Of a DNA stretch of 64,000 nt, positions 1 through 7,891 are shown one piece after another; within the stretch, counting starts at the first letter, position 1; every line of letters starts with the position of its first letter. Origin of the DNA: Pseudomonas hunanensis (GTDB taxonomy: Bacteria > Pseudomonadota > Gammaproteobacteria > Pseudomonadales > Pseudomonadaceae); assembly GCF_013393325.1 (NCBI RefSeq), contig NZ_QJRC01000073.1:62001-126000 (forward strand), in the 5' to 3' direction. Below the pieces are notes generated by a model. That model was not told where the DNA came from. It did not search any database and saw only the letters and a program-made list of their open reading frames with translations. The position numbers and the translations under genes were made by a program.

Positions 1-1
1 A

Positions 2-118
2 GATCGAGAAAAACATCCGACTCGGGGTGAAGGTCCGCAGATTCATGCCGATAAGCGTGAAGACGTCGTGTCCGGTCAGGACGATGTCGATGATCTGCTG
101 TCCAGCCTGGGTTTTTAA
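2..118 (+). CDS. cheZ: CheZ, C-terminal end (partial)
   Basis: The reading frame entering the window ends in DDVDDLLSSLGF followed by TAA. That is the typical C-terminal helix of the chemotaxis phosphatase CheZ, the part known to bind phosphorylated CheY. Only 38 residues are visible. The stop lies 12 bases before the cheA start and the cheA ribosome binding site overlaps the stop region, so the two are co-transcribed. Identification rests on this short motif plus the cheA neighbour, which is the usual Pseudomonas order. Confidence 0.85.
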   Translation, partial: DREKHPTRGEGPQIHADKREDVVSGQDDVDDLLSSLGF

Positions 119-130
119 GGAGCACGTTTG

Positions 131-2362
131 ATGAGCTTCGGCGCCGATGAAGAAATCCTCCAGGATTTCCTGGTAGAAGCCGGCGAAATTCTTGAGCAAC
201 TGTCCGAGCAACTGGTCGAGCTGGAAAGCCGGCCCGACGATGCCGACCTGCTCAATGCGATCTTTCGCGGTTTCCACACTGTAAAAGGGGGCGCCGGCTT
301 CCTCCAGCTGAACGAGCTGGTGGAGTGCTGCCATATCGCCGAGAACGTGTTCGACGTCCTGCGCAAAGGTGAGCGCCGGGTCGATGCGGAACTGATGGAT
401 GTGGTGCTCGAGGCACTGGATACGGTCAACAGCATGTTTGGCCAGGTGCGCGAGCGTGCCGAAGTCACGCCCGCCACCCCTGAGTTGCTGGCCGCGTTGT
501 CGCGCCTGGCCGAACCTGGTGGGGCCGAAGCTGTTGCAGCGCCGGCGCCCGTTGCCGAGGTGGCGGTTGCGGAGCCGGCAGAGGCCGAGGAGCAACAGCA
601 GGACATCACCGACAGCGAGTTCGAGCAGCTGCTCGATTCGCTCGATGCGGTCAAGGCGCAAGCGGCGGCCGATGAACAGATGCAGGGCGAGGCCGTCAGT
701 GGTGCCGGTGACGAAATCACCGACGCCGAGTTCGAATCGCTGCTCGACCAGTTGCACGGCAAAGGCCAGTTCAGTGCCGAGGTTGCTGTGCCGCCGGCTG
801 CCGTCAGCGCCGAAGCGCTCAGTGACGAAATCACCGACGCCGAATTCGAATCGCTGCTCGACCAGCTGCATGGCAAGGGTACTTTCCAGGCTGACGCCTT
901 GCCTGCCGTCAAGGCGCCGGCGCCTGCCGTGGCCGACAACAGCGCCACCAGCGATGAAATCAGCGAGCACGAGTTCGAGGCCCTGCTGGACCAGTTGCAT
1001 GGCAAGGGCAAGTTCGGTGGTGACGTTGCCGCTGTCGAGACGCCGGCTGCGGCCAAGGTGCAAGCGCCGGCTGCCGCCAAGGCCACCAGCCAGCCGGTGG
1101 CCAAGCCCGCCGCCGCGCCAGCGCCGGCCAGCAAACCTGCCGCAGCACCGCGCGCACCGGCGCCGACCGCCGACAAGCATGCCGTCAGCGAAGCGGAAAC
1201 CACCGTGCGCGTCGATACCGCACGCCTGGACGAGATCATGAACATGGTCGGCGAACTGGTGCTGGTGCGTAACCGCCTGGTGCGCCTGGGCCTGAACAGC
1301 GGTGACGAGGCCATGTCCAAGGCCGTGTCCAACCTCGATGTGGTCACCGCCGACCTGCAGACCGCGGTGATGAAAACCCGCATGCAGCCGATCAAGAAAG
1401 TCTTCGGCCGCTTCCCACGGCTGGTTCGCGACCTGGCTCGCCAACTGAAGAAAGAGATCAACCTGGAGCTGGTCGGCGAAGAGACCGACCTGGACAAGAA
1501 CCTGGTCGAGGCCCTGGCCGACCCGCTGGTGCACTTGGTGCGCAACGCTGTCGACCACGGTATCGAGATGCCCGATGAGCGTGAAGCTTCCGGCAAGGCG
1601 CGCACTGGCCGCGTAGTGCTGTCGGCCGAACAGGAAGGCGACCACATCCTGTTGTCGATCTCGGACGACGGCAAGGGCATGGACCCCAACATCCTGCGTG
1701 CCAAGGCCGTGGAAAAGGGCCTGATGGACAAGGACGCCGCCGAGCGGTTGAGCGAGTCGGACTGCTACAACCTGATCTTCGCCCCAGGCTTCTCGACCAA
1801 GACTGAGATTTCCGACGTGTCCGGCCGTGGCGTGGGCATGGACGTGGTGAAGACCAAGATTTCCCAGCTCAACGGTTCGATCAACATCTTCTCGGCCAAG
1901 GGCCAGGGCTCGAAGATCGTCATCAAGGTGCCGTTGACCCTGGCGATCATGCCCACCCTGATGGTGATGCTGGGCAACCAGGCGTTTGCCTTCCCGCTGG
2001 TCAACGTCAATGAGATCTTCCACCTCGACCTGTCGCGCACCAACGTGGTCGACGGTCAGGAAGTGGTGATCGTGCGCGACAAGGCGCTGCCGCTGTTCTA
2101 CCTCAAGCGCTGGCTGGTCCAGGGCCAGGTGCACGAAGAGCAGCACGAGGGCCATGTGGTGATCCTGTCGGTCGGCACCCAACGCATCGGCTTTGTCGTC
2201 GATCAACTGGTGGGCCAGGAAGAAGTGGTAATCAAGCCACTGGGCAAGATGCTGCAGGGCACCCCGGGCATGTCCGGGGCCACCATCACTGGCGACGGTC
2301 GCATTGCGTTGATTCTCGACGTCCCGAGCATGCTCAAGCGTTACGCCGCGCGGCGTATTTGA
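131..2362 (+). CDS. cheA: chemotaxis histidine kinase CheA
   Basis: This 743-residue cytoplasmic kinase couples chemoreceptors to CheY and CheB. The N-terminal HPt domain carries the phosphorylated histidine in [13 protein letters not shown] (His49). A long Ala/Pro-rich linker (about 110-350) holds four copies of a motif of the form [13 protein letters not shown]. Then come dimerisation (about 355-420), an ATPase domain with N box (LVRNAVDHG), DDGKGMD and SGRGVGMD, and a CheW-like regulatory domain to the end. ATG at 131 was preferred to the TTG at 128 because AAGGAG sits 8-9 bases upstream of it. No canonical folded P2 domain is evident; the repeats occupy its place. Confidence 0.97.
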   Translation: MSFGADEEILQDFLVEAGEILEQLSEQLVELESRPDDADLLNAIFRGFHTVKGGAGFLQLNELVECCHIAENVFDVLRKGERRVDAELMDVVLEALDTVNSMFGQVRERAEVTPATPELLAALSRLAEPGGAEAVAAPAPVAEVAVAEPAEAEEQQQDITDSEFEQLLDSLDAVKAQAAADEQMQGEAVSGAGDEITDAEFESLLDQLHGKGQFSAEVAVPPAAVSAEALSDEITDAEFESLLDQLHGKGTFQADALPAVKAPAPAVADNSATSDEISEHEFEALLDQLHGKGKFGGDVAAVETPAAAKVQAPAAAKATSQPVAKPAAAPAPASKPAAAPRAPAPTADKHAVSEAETTVRVDTARLDEIMNMVGELVLVRNRLVRLGLNSGDEAMSKAVSNLDVVTADLQTAVMKTRMQPIKKVFGRFPRLVRDLARQLKKEINLELVGEETDLDKNLVEALADPLVHLVRNAVDHGIEMPDEREASGKARTGRVVLSAEQEGDHILLSISDDGKGMDPNILRAKAVEKGLMDKDAAERLSESDCYNLIFAPGFSTKTEISDVSGRGVGMDVVKTKISQLNGSINIFSAKGQGSKIVIKVPLTLAIMPTLMVMLGNQAFAFPLVNVNEIFHLDLSRTNVVDGQEVVIVRDKALPLFYLKRWLVQGQVHEEQHEGHVVILSVGTQRIGFVVDQLVGQEEVVIKPLGKMLQGTPGMSGATITGDGRIALILDVPSMLKRYAARRI
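602..1015 (+). repeat. four-fold FliM/CheZ-like motif repeat inside cheA
   Basis: Four coding repeats lie at about 602-646, 710-772, 824-886 and 953-1015. The peptides follow I-[TS]-[DE]-x-E-F-E-x-L-L-D-x-L, and copies 2-4 continue as HGKG. The pattern resembles the N-terminal CheY-binding motif of FliM (LSQDEIDALL) and the CheZ tail at 83-115. Function is inferred by resemblance only. Confidence 0.7.
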
Positions 2363-2408
2363 TTTCGGTGGCGCACCCTGGCGGGTTGCGCCGCCTAATG
2401 GAGTGTTT

Positions 2409-3539
2409 ATGGCAGTCAAGGTCCTGGTGGTGGATGATTCCGGTTTCTTCCGCCGCCGCGTCTCGGAAATCCTCTCGGCGGATCCGACGATCCAGGTAGT
2501 GGGTACCGCGACCAACGGCAAGGAAGCAATCGACCAGGCGCTGGCGCTCAAGCCCGATGTCATCACCATGGACTACGAAATGCCCATGATGGATGGCATC
2601 ACTGCTGTGCGGCACATCATGCAGCGCTGCCCGACGCCCGTATTGATGTTCTCGTCGTTGACCCATGAGGGCGCCCGCGTGACCCTTGACGCACTGGACG
2701 CCGGCGCGGTGGATTATCTGCCGAAAAACTTCGAAGACATCTCGCGCAACCCCGACAAGGTCAAGCAACTGCTGTGCGAAAAGGTGCATACCATTTCCCG
2801 CAGCAACCGCCGTATTGGCAGCTATGCCAGAACGGCCCCGGTCGCCGCGCCTGCGCCTGCCAGTAGCCACGCGCCCGCCAGCACCTTCACCAGCCCGGCG
2901 CAGGCGCGCCCGGCTGTGCCTGCCCGTGCAGCGGCCCCGGCCCCGGCGGCCACGCACTCGCCAGCGCCCAAGCGCAAGCCCTACAAACTGGTGGCTATCG
3001 GCACCTCCACGGGTGGCCCGGTGGCCCTGCAGCGGGTATTGACCCAATTGCCGGCCAATTTCCCGGCGCCGATCGTGCTGATCCAGCACATGCCGGCGGC
3101 CTTCACCAAGGCCTTTGCCGAGCGCCTGGACAAGCTGTGCCGCATCAGCGTCAAGGAGGCCGAGGACGGCGACATGCTGCGCCCTGGCCTGGCCCTGCTG
3201 GCCCCTGGTGGCAAGCAGATGATGATCGATGGCCGTGGCACGGTGAAGATCCTGCCCGGTGACGAGCGCCTGAACTACAAACCCTGCGTGGACATCACGT
3301 TCGGTTCGGCGGCCAAGTCGTATGGTGACAAGGTGTTGTCGGTGGTGCTCACCGGCATGGGCGCCGATGGCCGCGAAGGCGCGCGCCTGCTCAAGCAGGG
3401 GGGCAGCACGGTGTGGGCCCAGGATGAAGCCAGCTGCGTGATTTATGGCATGCCCATGGCCATCGTCAAGGCCAACCTGGCCGATGCGGTGTACAGCCTG
3501 GACGAAATCGGCAAGCACCTGGTGGAGGCGTGCGTCTGA
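2409..3539 (+). CDS. cheB: protein-glutamate methylesterase CheB
   Basis: CheB removes methyl groups from chemoreceptors and deamidates them when phosphorylated by CheA, giving adaptation. The 376-residue product has a receiver domain (D9, D10, phospho-acceptor D55 in [12 protein letters not shown]). An Ala/Pro linker (about 140-185) follows, then the catalytic domain with the serine in GTSTGGP, the histidine in LIQHMPAAF and the aspartate in [11 protein letters not shown] 2409 lies 5 bases after GGAG; a GTG two codons upstream overlaps that ribosome binding site and was rejected. The stop shares one base with the motC start. Confidence 0.97.
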   Translation: MAVKVLVVDDSGFFRRRVSEILSADPTIQVVGTATNGKEAIDQALALKPDVITMDYEMPMMDGITAVRHIMQRCPTPVLMFSSLTHEGARVTLDALDAGAVDYLPKNFEDISRNPDKVKQLLCEKVHTISRSNRRIGSYARTAPVAAPAPASSHAPASTFTSPAQARPAVPARAAAPAPAATHSPAPKRKPYKLVAIGTSTGGPVALQRVLTQLPANFPAPIVLIQHMPAAFTKAFAERLDKLCRISVKEAEDGDMLRPGLALLAPGGKQMMIDGRGTVKILPGDERLNYKPCVDITFGSAAKSYGDKVLSVVLTGMGADGREGARLLKQGGSTVWAQDEASCVIYGMPMAIVKANLADAVYSLDEIGKHLVEACV

Positions 3540-4279
3540 TGGATGTCCTCAGCCTGATCGGCCTGATCCTCGCGTTTGTTGCCATCGTCGGGGGCAACTT
3601 CCTCGAAGGCGGCCATGTCGGTGCCCTGATCAATGGCCCGGCGGCACTGATCGTGCTGGGCGGCACCCTGGCGGCGGCGTTGCTGCAGTCGCCACTGTCG
3701 TCGTTCAAGCGCGCCTTGCAGATTTTGCGCTGGATTCTCTTTCCGCCACGGGTTGACCTGGCGGGCGGTATCGATCGCGTGGTGAACTGGAGCTTGACCG
3801 CGCGCAAGGAAGGCCTGCTCGGCCTGGAAAGCGTGGCCGACAGCGAGCCCGACCCGTATGCGCGCAAGGGCCTGCAGCTGCTGGTGGATGGCGCCGAGCC
3901 AGAAGCCATCCGCAGCATTCTTGAAGTCGACTTTCTGACCCAGGAAGCCCGTGACATCCAGGCTGCCAAGGTGTTCGAGAGCATGGGCGGCTACGCGCCA
4001 ACCATCGGCATCATCGGTGCGGTGATGGGCCTTATCCACGTGATGGGCAACCTGGCTGACCCGTCCCAGCTGGGCAACGGTATTGCCGTGGCCTTCGTCG
4101 CCACTATCTACGGCGTGGCCAGCGCCAACCTGATCCTGCTGCCGATTGCCAACAAGCTCAAGGCCAACGTGATGCGCCAGTCGCGCTACCGCGAGATGCT
4201 GCTCGAAGGCTTGTTGTCGATTGCCGAGGGTGAAAACCCGCGCTCGATCGAGCTGAAGCTGCAAGGCTTCATGGAGTAA
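3539..4279 (+). CDS. motC: flagellar motor stator protein MotC (MotA family)
   Basis: This 246-residue MotA-type membrane protein forms with MotD a proton-driven stator, the second stator set known in Pseudomonas. Hydrophobic segments lie near 3-20, 28-50, 145-165 and 175-200, including GIIGAVMGLIHVMGNL. A cytoplasmic loop with conserved charged residues lies between the second and third. The start codon overlaps the cheB stop (TGATG), and GGAGG lies just upstream inside cheB. The motD start follows 2 bases after its stop, so the pair is translationally coupled. Confidence 0.93.
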   Translation: MDVLSLIGLILAFVAIVGGNFLEGGHVGALINGPAALIVLGGTLAAALLQSPLSSFKRALQILRWILFPPRVDLAGGIDRVVNWSLTARKEGLLGLESVADSEPDPYARKGLQLLVDGAEPEAIRSILEVDFLTQEARDIQAAKVFESMGGYAPTIGIIGAVMGLIHVMGNLADPSQLGNGIAVAFVATIYGVASANLILLPIANKLKANVMRQSRYREMLLEGLLSIAEGENPRSIELKLQGFME

Positions 4280-4281
4280 CC

Positions 4282-5139
4282 ATGCGTCGCCGTCGTCATA
4301 CCGAGGAACACGAAAACCACGAGCGCTGGTTGGTGTCTTACGCCGACTTCATTACTTTGTTGTTCGCCTTTTTCGTGGTGATGTACTCGATTTCCTCGAT
4401 CAACGAGGGCAAGTACAAGGTCATTTCCCAGGCCTTGCTTGGTGTCTTCAATGACCCCGAGCGCAGCATGAAGCCGATCCCCATTGGCGATGAACAGCCA
4501 TTGAGCGTGCGCCCGGCAGAGCCACTGGTGAAAGACAGCGAGCAGACCGAGGCGGGCCTGGCCGCGACCAATGTCGACCCGTTGAAAACCATCAGCGATG
4601 ATGTGCGCGACGCTTTTGGCGACCTGATCAACAGTAACCAGATGACCGTGCGTGGCAACGAGCTGTGGATCGAGATCGAGTTGAATTCGTCGCTGTTGTT
4701 CGGCAGTGGCGATGCCATGCCCAGTGACAAGGCGTTTGCGATCATCGACAAGGTGGCCAACATTCTCAAGCCGTTCGCCAACCCGGTGCACGTCGAAGGC
4801 TTCACCGACAACCTGCCGATCCGCACCGCGCAGTACCCGACCAACTGGGAGCTGTCGTCGGCGCGGGCGGCAAGCATCGTGCGTCTGCTGGCCATGGAAG
4901 GGGTCAACCCGGCGCGCATGGCCTCGGTTGGCTATGGCGAGTACCAGCCGGTGGCCAGCAACGACACCGCTGACGGCCGCGCACGCAACCGTCGGGTGGT
5001 GCTGGTGATTTCCCGCAACCTCGAAGTGCGCCGCAGCCTGACTGGTTCGGGCAGTGCCAATGCCACGCCGGATGCCGCATTGCGCCGGGCTGGCACACAA
5101 AGTGCACCGGCAACGCCAGCAACGGTGGCGGGGCAGTAA
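4282..5139 (+). CDS. motD: flagellar motor stator protein MotD (MotB/OmpA family)
   Basis: This 285-residue MotB-type partner of MotC has a short charged N-terminus and a single membrane helix containing the proton-binding aspartate (D22 in YADFITLLFAFF). The C-terminal OmpA-like peptidoglycan-binding domain (about 135-245) contains VEGFTDNLP and GRARNRRV. An Ala/Thr-rich tail ends the protein. GGAG from the motC end precedes ATG 4282. A palindrome at 5169-5202 follows, which may separate it from the next gene. Confidence 0.95.
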   Translation: MRRRRHTEEHENHERWLVSYADFITLLFAFFVVMYSISSINEGKYKVISQALLGVFNDPERSMKPIPIGDEQPLSVRPAEPLVKDSEQTEAGLAATNVDPLKTISDDVRDAFGDLINSNQMTVRGNELWIEIELNSSLLFGSGDAMPSDKAFAIIDKVANILKPFANPVHVEGFTDNLPIRTAQYPTNWELSSARAASIVRLLAMEGVNPARMASVGYGEYQPVASNDTADGRARNRRVVLVISRNLEVRRSLTGSGSANATPDAALRRAGTQSAPATPATVAGQ

Positions 5140-5168
5140 CTCGTCAATTCTCTGTCACCGCTTGACTT

Positions 5169-5202
5169 GTGGAAGCTGGCTTGCCGGCAAGCCAGCTTCC
5201 AC
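5169..5202. repeat. 34-base perfect palindrome (REP-like hairpin)
   Basis: Two 17-base arms (5169-5185 and 5186-5202) are exact reverse complements with no spacer, between motD and the ParA-type gene. There is no T-run, so it is more likely a REP-type or mRNA-stabilising hairpin than a classical terminator. Confidence 0.7.
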
Positions 5203-5239
5203 GGGTCTCCGGTGTAATGAATGAGTCAAGAGTCGTCCT

Positions 5240-6028
5240 ATGAGAGTCTGGGCAGTAGCCAATCAAAAAGGTGGCGTGGGCAAGACCACCACTACCATCG
5301 CCCTGGCCGGCCTGCTGGCCGAGGCCGGCAAGCGCGTGGTCGTCGTCGACCTCGACCCGCATGGCTCGATGACCAGCTATTTCGGGCACAACCCGGATGC
5401 CTTGGAGCACAGCTGCTACGACCTGTTCCTGAACAAGGGCGCGGTGCCCGAGGGCTTGCCTGGGCAACTGCTGCTGCCCACCAGCGACGAGCGCATTTCG
5501 CTGTTGCCGTCGAGTACCGCGCTGGCGGTGCTGGAGCGCCAGTCGCCGGGGCAGAATGGCTTGGGCCTGGTCATCGCCAAGAGTCTGGCGCAGCTGTGGC
5601 AGGATTTCGACTTTGCCCTGATCGACAGCCCCCCTTTGCTGGGCGTGCTGATGGTCAATGCCTTGGCCGCCAGCCAGCAACTGGTGATTCCGGTGCAAAC
5701 CGAATTCCTGGCGGTGAAGGGCCTGGAGCGAATGGTCGGGACCTTGGCCATGGTCAACCGTTCGCGCAAGCAGGCGCTGCCGTACCAGATCGTGCCGACT
5801 TTGTTCGACCGCCGTACCCAGGCTTCGCTGGGCACGCTCAAGCAGTTGCGCGATAGCTATGGCCAGCAGGTGTGGCAGGGCTACATTCCTGTCGATACGC
5901 GCCTGCGCGATGCCAGCCGCAAAGGCGTCACTCCGTCGCAGTTCGACAGCAAGAGCCGTGGGCTGATTGCCTACCGGGCGCTGCTCAAGCACCTGCTGAC
6001 CTACAAGCCTTCAGTGCAGGTGGCCTGA
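5240..6028 (+). CDS. ParA-type ATPase for chemotaxis cluster positioning (ParC-like)
   Basis: This 262-residue P-loop ATPase has a deviant Walker A (KGGVGKTT, residues 10-17), DLDPHGS and LIDSPP motifs, as in ParA/MinD. In Vibrio and Pseudomonas such a protein next to CheW/ParP places polar chemoreceptor arrays and helps partition them at division. The stop shares one base with the next start (TGATG), fitting a ParC-ParP pair. ATG 5240 opens directly on the fold (MRVWAVANQKGGVGK). The ribosome binding site is weak. Confidence 0.88.
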   Translation: MRVWAVANQKGGVGKTTTTIALAGLLAEAGKRVVVVDLDPHGSMTSYFGHNPDALEHSCYDLFLNKGAVPEGLPGQLLLPTSDERISLLPSSTALAVLERQSPGQNGLGLVIAKSLAQLWQDFDFALIDSPPLLGVLMVNALAASQQLVIPVQTEFLAVKGLERMVGTLAMVNRSRKQALPYQIVPTLFDRRTQASLGTLKQLRDSYGQQVWQGYIPVDTRLRDASRKGVTPSQFDSKSRGLIAYRALLKHLLTYKPSVQVA

Positions 6029-6918
6029 TGACCCAGATTCGGCACACCAGCACCCGGCCACAGATGGCCCTGCAGTCATACCTCGACGGCCTGCTGCAGG
6101 AGGCCACCGAGGCCGAAGACCTGAGCGAGCCGCCGGCGGCGGATGAGTTCGCCGAGGCGGTGCGTGAGGAGCAGGTACGCGATGCCCGGCCGCTGGCCCA
6201 GCCTGAACCTGCTGAAGCCACCGTCAGCGTTGCTTCGCGGCCGTTCGCTGAACCCAGATTGGCGGTTTTGCCCAGCGTAATGCCGGTGGAAGCGCCGGTG
6301 GTGGCGGTGGTCGAGCAGGCGGTGGTGGCCGAAGCCGCTATCCCGGTGCTGGTCGAAGAGCAAGCCGTGGAACCGGCTGTACCGCTGGTCGATGTGCACC
6401 TGCCAGCACCCAACCTGCCTCTGCCCCCGGCCACCGTCGACGGTCGCCCGGTGTGGGCGGCCGAGCCGTTCGAATGCCTGCTGTTCGATGTTGCCGGCCT
6501 GACTTTGGCGGTGCCGTTGGTGTGCCTGGGCTCGATCTACACCTTGGCGGGCCAGGAGCTGACGCCCCTGTTCGGTCAACCCGACTGGTTCCTCGGCATC
6601 CTGACTTGCCAGGCAGGCAACCTGAAGGTATTGGACACCGCGCGCTGGGTAATGCCCGACCGCTACCGCGATGACTTTCGCCAGGGCCTGCAATACGTGA
6701 TTTCCGTACAAGGTTACGAATGGGGGCTGGCGGTGCACCAGGTCAGCCGCTCGCTGCGCCTGGACCCGTCCGAGATCAAGTGGCGCAGCCAGCGTGGTCA
6801 GCGCCCGTGGCTGGCCGGTACCGTGATCGAACACATGTGTGCACTGCTCGACGTCGCCGCACTGGCCGAGTTGATCGCCAGTGGCGCGGTCAAGCAGATG
6901 CATGCCAAACAGAAATGA
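6028..6918 (+). CDS. CheW-domain protein, ParP-like
   Basis: This is a 296-residue protein. The first 30 residues are charged, about 40-140 is an Ala/Val/Pro/Glu-rich disordered linker, and about 145-290 is a CheW-like domain (FECLLFDVAGLTLAVPL through DVAALAEL). ParP proteins with this layout bind CheA and receptors and tie the array to ParC. Translational coupling to the upstream ATPase (TGATG at 6026-6030) supports that role. The frame stays open upstream to 5872, but that part overlaps the ATPase in another frame and was discarded. Confidence 0.85.
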   Translation: MTQIRHTSTRPQMALQSYLDGLLQEATEAEDLSEPPAADEFAEAVREEQVRDARPLAQPEPAEATVSVASRPFAEPRLAVLPSVMPVEAPVVAVVEQAVVAEAAIPVLVEEQAVEPAVPLVDVHLPAPNLPLPPATVDGRPVWAAEPFECLLFDVAGLTLAVPLVCLGSIYTLAGQELTPLFGQPDWFLGILTCQAGNLKVLDTARWVMPDRYRDDFRQGLQYVISVQGYEWGLAVHQVSRSLRLDPSEIKWRSQRGQRPWLAGTVIEHMCALLDVAALAELIASGAVKQMHAKQK

Positions 6919-6959
6919 CACCGAACACACCGCCAACGGCGGATTTTGAGGGTAGGGGA

Positions 6960-7439
6960 ATGAAAAAGTCGTCTGCACAAGGTTCTGAAGATCCGATCCT
7001 GCAGTGGGTTACCTTCCGTCTGGACAACGAGTCCTACGGCATCAACGTGATGCAGGTGCAGGAAGTGCTGCGCTACACCGAGATTGCCCCGGTGCCGGGC
7101 GCGCCAAGCTATGTGCTGGGTATCATCAACCTGCGCGGCAACGTGGTGACGGTGATCGACACCCGTCAGCGTTTTGGCCTGATGCCGACTGAAGTCACCG
7201 ACAATACCCGTATCGTCATCATCGAGGCTGACAAGCAGGTGGTCGGCATTCTGGTGGACAGCGTGGCCGAAGTGGTTTACCTGCGCCAGTCCGAAATCGA
7301 GACCGCGCCGAACGTGGGTAACGAAGAGTCGGCCAAGTTCATCCAGGGTGTGTGCAACAAGAATGGCGAACTGCTGATTCTGGTCGAGCTGGACAAGATG
7401 ATGACCGAGGAAGAATGGTCCGAGCTGGAGAACATCTGA
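6960..7439 (+). CDS. cheW: chemotaxis adaptor CheW
   Basis: This 159-residue CheW bridges chemoreceptors and CheA in the flagellar array. The whole protein is one CheW domain, with LQWVTFRLDNESYGINV at the start of the first barrel, PGAPSYVLGIINLRGNVVTVID in the middle and ELDKMMTEEEW at the end. AGGGG precedes ATG 6960. It is the last recognised che gene of the operon and is followed 1 base later by the DUF2802 gene. Confidence 0.96.
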   Translation: MKKSSAQGSEDPILQWVTFRLDNESYGINVMQVQEVLRYTEIAPVPGAPSYVLGIINLRGNVVTVIDTRQRFGLMPTEVTDNTRIVIIEADKQVVGILVDSVAEVVYLRQSEIETAPNVGNEESAKFIQGVCNKNGELLILVELDKMMTEEEWSELENI

Positions 7440-7440
7440 G

Positions 7441-7836
7441 TTGATTCTACAGGTTGCTGTCATCTTCCTGGCGCTGGTCTGGGCGCTGAGCCTGTGGTTC
7501 TTCCTCAACTACAGCAAGCGCCAGCGCGAGCTGGCTGCGCAGCAGGCCGAGGGCGACGCGCTGCGTGACCAGCGCATCAAGGACTTGGCCAAGCGCCTGG
7601 ACGACTACCAGAACGGCACCGTGCGCATGGGCGAAGCGCTGCACGAGCTGAGCGTGACGATGGCCCCGCTGCCCGACAAGATCCAGCAACTGGAGCAGCG
7701 CGACCCCAACAACGTCACGTTTTCTCAGGCGGCCAAGCTGGTGGGGATGGGCGCCAGCGTGGCCGAGCTGACCGAAAGCTGCGGCCTGACCCAGGCCGAG
7801 GCGGAATTGATGAGCAAGCTGCATCGCAGCGGCTGA
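7441..7836 (+). CDS. DUF2802 family membrane-anchored protein
   Basis: This 131-residue protein has one N-terminal membrane segment (about 3-22), then a charged helical stretch (about 25-60). The C-terminal part reads FSQAAKLVGMGASVAELTESCGLTQAEAELMSKLH and resembles a helix-turn-helix of the DUF2802 family often found behind cheW in Pseudomonas. TTG at 7441 is taken as the start because it lies 1 base after the cheW stop with GGAGAA inside the cheW end. Its function is not known; operon position suggests a motility link. Confidence 0.78.
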   Translation: MILQVAVIFLALVWALSLWFFLNYSKRQRELAAQQAEGDALRDQRIKDLAKRLDDYQNGTVRMGEALHELSVTMAPLPDKIQQLEQRDPNNVTFSQAAKLVGMGASVAELTESCGLTQAEAELMSKLHRSG

Positions 7837-7838
7837 TC

Positions 7839-7864
7839 AAACGGGCGGCCCAGGCCGCCCGTTT
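7839..7864. terminator. bidirectional terminator
   Basis: A 12-bp perfect stem begins AAACGGGCGGCC and closes with GGCCGCCCGTTT. It sits between two converging genes, ending the chemotaxis operon on the plus strand and the toxin-like gene on the minus strand. Confidence 0.85.
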
Positions 7865-7891
7865 CGTTCAGGGGTGTTGCCGCCTTGGCAT

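Noticed and set aside
115..1731. Long minus-strand open frame (538 residues) opposite cheA
   Set aside because: Low-complexity Ser/Ala-rich translation mirroring the cheA codon pattern; cheA on the other strand has full domain and motif support.
5221..5856. 211-residue open frame overlapping the ParA-type gene
   Set aside because: Different frame from the Walker-motif ATPase; Gly/Arg-rich shadow with no motif.
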